A stretch of 51,576 nucleotides of DNA, from assembly GCA_020430775.1 (NCBI GenBank), contig JAGQJE010000182.1:1-51576 (forward strand), read 5' to 3'. Under the pieces are notes generated by a model. That model did no database searches. It was not told where the DNA came from and saw only the letters and a program-made list of their open reading frames with translations. Origin of the DNA: Myxococcales bacterium. GTDB taxonomy: Bacteria; Myxococcota_A; Polyangia; Polyangiales; Houyiibacteriaceae. This document shows positions 47,237-51,576 of the stretch, piece after piece; position 1 is the first letter of the stretch; each line of letters begins with the position of its first letter. The position numbers and the translations under genes are program-made.

Positions 47237-47615
47237 CCGGCGCGCGCTCGCCGCGCTCGCGACCGCCCGCGCGCCTGGTCACGAGCGAGGATCGGTACCG
47301 CGCGCTCCGCGTCGTCCATCAGGCTTCTTCTTCGCCGTAGATAGCGTTGAAAAGCGACGACTTTCCGGTTTTTCCGAAGCCGGCGATGGCGACCGTCAGC
47401 GGCGAGATGCGGCGATCCACGAACGCGAGTGGTATTGCGGCGACGTAGCCGACCGCCGAGCGCTTGCCTTTGAGGTCGCCGCCGACAGCGGCGGCGAGCT
47501 TCGAGGCGTCTCCTTGGCTCGCGATGTTTGCCCGCTGCAGCACGACGCAGCCGCACGAGCGGCGTCCCACCGACGGCGCGCAGGATCGACTCGACCGCGC
47601 CCTCGAGCATCGCAC
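47237..47615 (-). pseudogene. internally deleted GTPase (DUF697-type) relic
   Basis: Three separated segments of the intact GTPase at 50489-51576 are joined here: a 3' end with downstream flank (47237-47305), a short middle piece at 47298-47322 matching 51217-51241 (24 of 25 bases, coding LMDDAERA), and the 5' P-loop region at about 47325-47396 matching the last about 70 bases of the window (IAGFGKTGKSSLFNAIYGEE). The P-loop frame stops right after the junction at 47319. The 3' and middle pieces share CCGCGCGC at their junction. The part at 47400-47615, SAVGYVAAIPLAFVDRRIS, may be the lost N-terminus. A broken paralogue. Confidence 0.8.
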
Positions 47616-47746
47616 GCTCCCTCCCCGACAAGCACAGGGGCTCCCCCGCCCCGGTGGCGATCGGACCGCGTCGGACGGCGCGGGGCTTCTACGGCGTCGG
47701 CCCGCGCACGCACGCCCTGCCGACGAGCCCGGCGGAGCCGATCGAG

Positions 47747-48031
47747 CGGCGCTTCATCCAAACGAGCACTCGACGCCCGCAGGTGACCGCGCGCCTCGGA
47801 GGCACGCGCGCGCTGGCAACCGTCGAGGAGATGCTGTCGCGCCACCACCTCGCCACGTTCCAGATCACGCTGCGCCGGCACGAGAGCGGAGACAACGTCG
47901 TCGACATCCTCTTCAAGCGCTCGGTGAGCGTCGCGCAGCTCGTGGGGCTCGCGGACCGCTTGCGCAGCGTCGAGGAGGTGCGCTCCGTGTCCTACAGCGC
48001 CCCCGACGAGCCACACCTTCCGCCTACCTGA
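47747..48031 (+). pseudogene. C-terminal fragment of an MgtC/SapB-like protein (possible)
   Basis: A frame ending at 48031 reads TVEEMLSRHHLATFQITLRR, then VVDILFKRSVSVAQLVGLADRL and RSVEEVRSVSYS, which resembles the small ACT-like regulatory domain at the C-terminus of MgtC/SapB membrane proteins. The membrane part that should precede it is absent; the upstream sequence is not protein-like. It is therefore a broken gene end or a diverged small protein. Confidence 0.4.
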
Positions 48032-48138
48032 ACCGAGCGGCAGGACCGCGTGGCGTCCAACGCGCGCGGACGAGCTGCGGCGCGACCGTCGCCGCTGTCG
48101 CTGGTCAGCGGCGTCGGCAAGCCGCACGCGCCGCCACC

Positions 48139-48282
48139 AAGGCCCACCTCATCGCGGTCAAGCTGGAAGTCGGTGACGGCGTGCGTCTGCGCCAGCCGGA
48201 CGCGCTGCAACTGGGCGCCGCCGAGGACGCCGAGGTGCGGGTGTTCGACCTCCGTCCGAACGAATTGCCGCAGATGCCCTAA
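48139..48282 (+). pseudogene. C-terminal fragment of a pirin-like bicupin
   Basis: A 47-codon frame ending in TAA reads KLEVGDGVRLRQPDALQL, then AEVRVFDLRPNE, similar to the last cupin strands of YhhW/pirin-type quercetinase proteins (the GD...L...AEVLLFDL ending). The N-terminal four fifths of such a protein are missing and the preceding sequence is unrelated. It shares the lower-GC style of the oxidoreductase gene that follows. Confidence 0.5.
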
Positions 48283-48349
48283 GGTTTCGCCATCCGGCGG
48301 CGGTGCCGATCGCACGGTCGACGACTGTCTACACAGGGAGCATCCGTCC

Positions 48350-49315
48350 ATGAGCAAGATGAAAGTCTGGTGTTTCGAACAGTATGGCGAGCCCTCCGCG
48401 CTCGAGCTGCAGGAGCGCGAGCTGCCCCAGCCCGGCCCCGGCGAGGTACTGGTCAAGGTGGCGGCCACCGCGATCAACCCCAGCGACGTGAAAAATGTCT
48501 CAGGACACTTCAAGTCGCCCATGCCGCGGGTGCCGGGACGGGACTATGCCGGCACCATCGTTGCCGGCGACGGCCGCGAGGGTGAAGAAGTGTGGGGCAG
48601 CGGTCCCGGCTTCGGCGTGGCGCGAGATGGTGCGCACGCCGAGTATTTCGTGATGCCCTCGGCATGGGTCAGCCTCAAGCCGCCACTTCTGAACATGGAG
48701 CAGGCGGCAGCGATCGGCGTGCCGTATCTGACCGCCTGGTCTGCGCTGGTCAGCGCCGGAGAAGTCCAAGCCGGCGAGACTGTCCTTGTCACCGGTGTTT
48801 CCGGCGCCGTGGGTCGCGCTGCCACGCAAATTGCACACTGGAAGAAGGCGCGGGTCATCGGTGCGGCGAGATCACCGGATAACCCATCCGGCGCCGATGC
48901 CATCATCGACACCACCCAACAGGACCTCGCCACCGAGGTTCAAGCCCTTGCCGATGGCAGAGGTGCGGATCTCGTGCTGGACGCCGTTGGCGGCGCGCTG
49001 TTCGAGCCGTGCCTTCGCGCGTTGCGCCGCGGCGGACGGCAAGTGGCCATTGCCAGCAATCCGCAGGTGGTCAACTTCAACCTGGTCGACTTCTACCATG
49101 GGGTCAAACGTCTGGTCGGCGTGGACACGATGGCTCTGAGCGGCACGGACATCGTGGCACTGATGGACCAGATGCGTGCCGGTTTCGAGGCAGGCGTGCT
49201 ACAACCACCGACCATTCAAACATGGTCATTCGACCAGGCGGTCGAGGCCTATGAAGCGGTTGCCCGTGGCGGTGCACCGGTCAAACACGTATTGGCCCGT
49301 GAGCGTCGCCTTTGA
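48350..49315 (+). CDS. zinc-free MDR oxidoreductase (quinone reductase-like), laterally acquired
   Basis: A 321-residue medium-chain dehydrogenase/reductase. The GroES-like half contains VAATAINPSDVKNVSG and PRVPGRDYAGTIVAG. The nucleotide-binding half contains VLVTGVSGAVGRAATQIAHW and LVLDAVGGALFEPCLRAL. No zinc-ligand cysteines are seen. The ATG has GGGAG upstream. Codon use is visibly less GC3-biased than in neighbours (for example TTTCGAACAGTATGGCG), so the gene was probably transferred together with the pirin-like gene end before it. It is unlike the MDR at 1159-2205 in N-terminal sequence. Confidence 0.87.
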   Translation: MSKMKVWCFEQYGEPSALELQERELPQPGPGEVLVKVAATAINPSDVKNVSGHFKSPMPRVPGRDYAGTIVAGDGREGEEVWGSGPGFGVARDGAHAEYFVMPSAWVSLKPPLLNMEQAAAIGVPYLTAWSALVSAGEVQAGETVLVTGVSGAVGRAATQIAHWKKARVIGAARSPDNPSGADAIIDTTQQDLATEVQALADGRGADLVLDAVGGALFEPCLRALRRGGRQVAIASNPQVVNFNLVDFYHGVKRLVGVDTMALSGTDIVALMDQMRAGFEAGVLQPPTIQTWSFDQAVEAYEAVARGGAPVKHVLARERRL

Positions 49316-49620
49316 CGATTCGCCTGCGATTGCGATCGGATAGCCGCGGGCTGCGACGCAGGAGATCGACAGACGCCGCCGAGTGTGATCACTTCGAGGT
49401 GCACGTGCCGCTGAACACGCTGAACGCGAGCTGGGCTTACATGGTGATCGCCTCGCTCGCTCGGCTCGGGCTCCGCCCGATGCCCCGGTGCGTTCTGGCC
49501 TTGCCCAGCTCACGCGGCGCAGGCGTGCGGATCGCCAGCCGCTCGAGCGGGGGACTAGGCCGCCGGCCGATGGCCTCCCAGCACGCCGCGCGGGCAGCGA
49601 CGGGCGCGGACGCGCCGGGC
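49316..49620 (+). pseudogene. relic of an IS1380-like transposase in gene-free DNA
   Basis: No complete gene lies in these 305 bases. A frame across about 49375-49470 reads AAECDHFEVHVPLNTLNASW then AYMVIASLA, which matches the conserved C-terminal segment of IS1380-type DDE transposases (a VDNLxxNWAYMVMASLAW-like motif). The catalytic part and the ends of an insertion sequence are gone. The relic lies directly after the acquired oxidoreductase gene. Confidence 0.5.
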
Positions 49621-50301
49621 TCAGAGGAAGGCGTAGGCCTCGCGGAGGACGTCTTTGGCGCCGCGCTCGAGCACGTCGCCGTGGGCGAGGACCATTCGGT
49701 CGAAGTCGTGCTTGAGGAGGCGATCGAGGCTGGCGCGCATCGCGCGTTTGTCTCGCACGGCGAGGCGCAGCAGGCGGTGTAGGCCGGGCTTGCCGTGGAT
49801 CCCGCCCACCTTGAGGTACCAGCGCGTGGGCGCGTGGTCCGAGGTGCGGAAGTTCTCGATGAGGTCGCACGAGAGCAGGCTGCGCGAGGCGCGGTGCACG
49901 ACAACCGTCTCGCCGAGCATCGAGCCCTCGATGTTCACCAGGTCGAGCTGGCCGGCCCACGACGGCTCGGGCTCCGTCGCGTCGAGCACGCGGTCGATCC
50001 GCAGGTCTGGGCGCTTCTTGGCGAGGCCGGCGGGCGCGTGGACGAGCGCGTCCGGGTAGTCCTGCACCCACTGCCGGGCGTGTAGGTGGTGGTAGAGGTT
50101 CGGCGCGACGACGTGCCTCACGGGGCCGAGCGCGTCGACTTCAGCCCGCACCGCGTCGTCGAGCGCGATAGGCGAGTGCACGTAGAGGTCGCCGCCGGAC
50201 AGGCGCACCACGGCCATCCGGGTGCCGATGTGCAACCCAAGGAAGCTCAGCGGCTGCGTCGCCGTCCAGAGCCCGTCCCCGTGACTCGTCAACCTGGCCA
50301 T
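49621..50301 (-). CDS. DUF4336-family protein
   Basis: A 226-residue cytosolic protein that fits DUF4336, a metallo-beta-lactamase-like fold family of unknown function: GDLYVHSPIALDDAVRAEVDALG near residue 40, VRHVVAPNLYHHLHARQWVQDYPDA, then LDLVNIEGSMLGETVVVHRASRSLLSCDL and MVLAHGDVLERG. Several His/Asp residues of the metal site are conserved while the canonical HxHxDH is not. The ATG at 50301 follows GGGG. It lies between the IS relic and the GTPase gene. Function unknown. Confidence 0.75.
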   Translation of the reverse strand: MARLTSHGDGLWTATQPLSFLGLHIGTRMAVVRLSGGDLYVHSPIALDDAVRAEVDALGPVRHVVAPNLYHHLHARQWVQDYPDALVHAPAGLAKKRPDLRIDRVLDATEPEPSWAGQLDLVNIEGSMLGETVVVHRASRSLLSCDLIENFRTSDHAPTRWYLKVGGIHGKPGLHRLLRLAVRDKRAMRASLDRLLKHDFDRMVLAHGDVLERGAKDVLREAYAFL

Positions 50302-50433
50302 CGTCACCCCACCCGTGTCGGTCGGCGCAGACGGTACGGCAGCCCGAGCGCGGCCGCCAGGCGGTTCGCGGCAAGCGGCGGAGCGGGCGGGCTGACGTGG
50401 GGCGCGGGCGGTGAGACAGCGCCCAGCAGCCCG

Positions 50434-50469
50434 GCGCGAGCGCTAACCGGCGCGCGCTCTCCGCGCTCG
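50434..50469. repeat. direct repeat of mazG 3' end and flank
   Basis: 50434-50459 is identical to 47224-47249 (26 of 26), and after one mismatch a further nine bases match (50461-50469 with 47251-47259). The copy at 47224 contains the mazG stop codon. The offset is 3210 bases. Confidence 0.9.
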
Positions 50470-50488
50470 TGGCTGCCAACGCGCCTCC

Positions 50489-51574
50489 TCACGGGTCACG
50501 ATCGGCACCGCGCGCGTTCGCGTCCCCGGCGAGCACCTCGCCAAGCTTCGCCTCGAACTGGGTGTCGCTCAGGGCGCCATCGCGCCGCTTGCGTTCGAGC
50601 GAGGTAAGGGTTGCCCCCGTCGCCTCGGCGGCGTCCTTGTGCGCGCCGTACTCCGCTCGTGCCGCCTCGGCGGCGTTCTTGAACGTCTCTCGAAGCTCGT
50701 CCGCCGACAGCCTCATCTGGCTCTTGAACCAAGCGTTCGCCGTCTCTCCCAAGGCGACGGTCCCGGAAAAGGCCACCGCCGCGCTCACGACGGAGCCGAA
50801 GCCCGGGACGAGCTTCACGAGCTGACGGGCGGCTTCCCGCAGCCCAAAGCCGATGCCGAGGACGCTGAGCAGCTCGAGCGCGCGATCTTTCGAGACCTTG
50901 ATGCCATGGAAGTAGCCGATGGCGGTCACCATCGCGATCTGCATCGGCGTGATCAGCGCCATGTCGGCGACAGGAACCGGCGTGAGCGCGACGCCAGCGC
51001 AGAGCGTCGCTTTGGTGTAGATCAACAGACGGATGCGCTGTTCTTTGAGGCGGATGTCCGCGCGCTGCTGGCCAATGAACGCGTCCCGCATGGCAGCGGG
51101 GAGGACGTCCGCGATGCGCTGCACGAGCGTATCGATATGCGTCTTGCGCTTGGCAGATACAAAGATGAAATCCGACTCATGGAGTCCGAGTTTTTCGTCC
51201 ATGCTCTCAGCAAACTCCGCGCGCTCGGCGTCGTCCATCAGATCCATCTTGTTGACGACGGTCAGGCGGCGTGCGCTCGAGCGTTCAATGGCACGGTGAA
51301 GCGCCTCGTCCTCGGCGGAGATCGCGCTGGTTCCGTTCAACACATGGATGACCACATGCTGCTTGTCGAACACCGCCATCTGCTGGACTTTTTCTAGCGA
51401 AAACGCGCCTGTCCCGATCCCTGGGGTGTCCGTGAAATCGATGCCGAATCGCGTCTCTGTCTGCGTCGCCTGGGTCTGGTCCGTACGCATGCTGACAGCG
51501 GCTTTTTCTTCGCCGTAGATAGCGTTGAAAAGCGACGATTTTCCGGCTTTCCCGAAGCCGGCGATGGCGACCTT
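50489..51574 (-). CDS. GTPase with DUF697 domain, 5' end beyond window
   Basis: The visible 361 residues of a TRAFAC-class GTPase. G1 IAGFGKAGKSS starts at the window edge, G3 is DTPGIG, G4 NKMD and G5 SAK. A C-terminal DUF697 domain with hydrophobic segments (LCAGVALTPVPVADMALITPMQIAMVTAIGYF and GFGSVVSAAVAFSGTVALG) suggests membrane association. The last 80 residues are a helical, charged tail. Codon use is less GC-biased than average here. The N-terminus lies outside the window. A broken copy is at 47237-47615. Confidence 0.88.
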   Translation of the reverse strand, partial: KVAIAGFGKAGKSSLFNAIYGEEKAAVSMRTDQTQATQTETRFGIDFTDTPGIGTGAFSLEKVQQMAVFDKQHVVIHVLNGTSAISAEDEALHRAIERSSARRLTVVNKMDLMDDAERAEFAESMDEKLGLHESDFIFVSAKRKTHIDTLVQRIADVLPAAMRDAFIGQQRADIRLKEQRIRLLIYTKATLCAGVALTPVPVADMALITPMQIAMVTAIGYFHGIKVSKDRALELLSVLGIGFGLREAARQLVKLVPGFGSVVSAAVAFSGTVALGETANAWFKSQMRLSADELRETFKNAAEAARAEYGAHKDAAEATGATLTSLERKRRDGALSDTQFEAKLGEVLAGDANARGADRDP

Positions 51575-51576
51575 CG

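Noticed and set aside
50489-51574. GTPase as a dynamin-like defence protein
   Set aside because: Motifs and the DUF697 tail fit the Era-like/YcjF group; no dynamin stalk or middle domain is visible.

Overview
The window looks like chromosome from a high-GC, GTG/TTG-using bacterium of the Myxococcota (Polyangia/Sandaracinaceae-like) type. The grounds are the extreme GC, the very long antisense open frames it creates, many ATGA/GTGA-coupled genes, ECF sigma factors, several lipoproteins and predicted Tat export. This placement is an inference from gene style. I saw no rRNA, tRNA or CRISPR array.

Layout. 0-2.2 kb: a relic of a zinc-free MDR oxidoreductase gene fused to a hexamer array, a two-gene nucleotidyltransferase/small-protein (toxin-antitoxin-like) pair, and the intact MDR gene. 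2.5-9.6 kb: a YhaO/YhaN-type (SbcD/SbcC-like) nuclease-ATPase pair and a large phospholipase D-family protein. 9.6-11.8 kb: an APC-like permease and a methyltransferase. 12.2-15.3 kb: a tightly overlapped ehuBCDA ectoine/hydroxyectoine uptake operon. 15.5-20.7 kb: a secreted repeat protein with an odd Trp/Arg tail, a GMC oxidoreductase-aldehyde dehydrogenase pair and a hemerythrin. 20.7-24.3 kb: two DUF4331 proteins and a TPR protein, divergent from an ECF sigma factor and its cupin anti-sigma candidate. 24.3-33.2 kb: a membrane protein, an M1 peptidase-like protein, tsaE, carB, an esterase-like pseudoenzyme candidate and greA. 33.3-38.8 kb: a second GMC oxidoreductase, then acetoacetyl-CoA synthetase divergent from a sirtuin and a GNAT acetyltransferase. 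38.9-44.5 kb: a di-haem lipoprotein and ECF sigma factor, a vWA lipoprotein, an NHL/SMP-30-like lipoprotein and an SDR. 44.6-47.2 kb: holB, a tetR regulator and mazG. 47.2-51.6 kb: an accessory hot spot holding an internally deleted GTPase relic, MgtC-like, pirin-like and IS1380-like gene ends, a lower-GC acquired oxidoreductase, a DUF4336 protein, and a GTPase-DUF697 gene that runs off the window.

Three themes stand out. (1) Dispersed intergenic arrays with strict 6-nt periodicity (CCCGNN on one strand, GGGNNC on the other) have canonical G-quadruplex spacing; one abuts a gene-fragment breakpoint and a diverged one has become an Ala/Gly linker inside a peptidase. (2) Several compact regulatory modules appear: ECF/cupin with DUF4331, AacS with its own deacetylase/acetyltransferase candidates, and an ECF next to a di-haem cytochrome. 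(3) The right-hand 4 kb records duplication, microhomology-mediated internal deletion and insertion at the 3' end of mazG.
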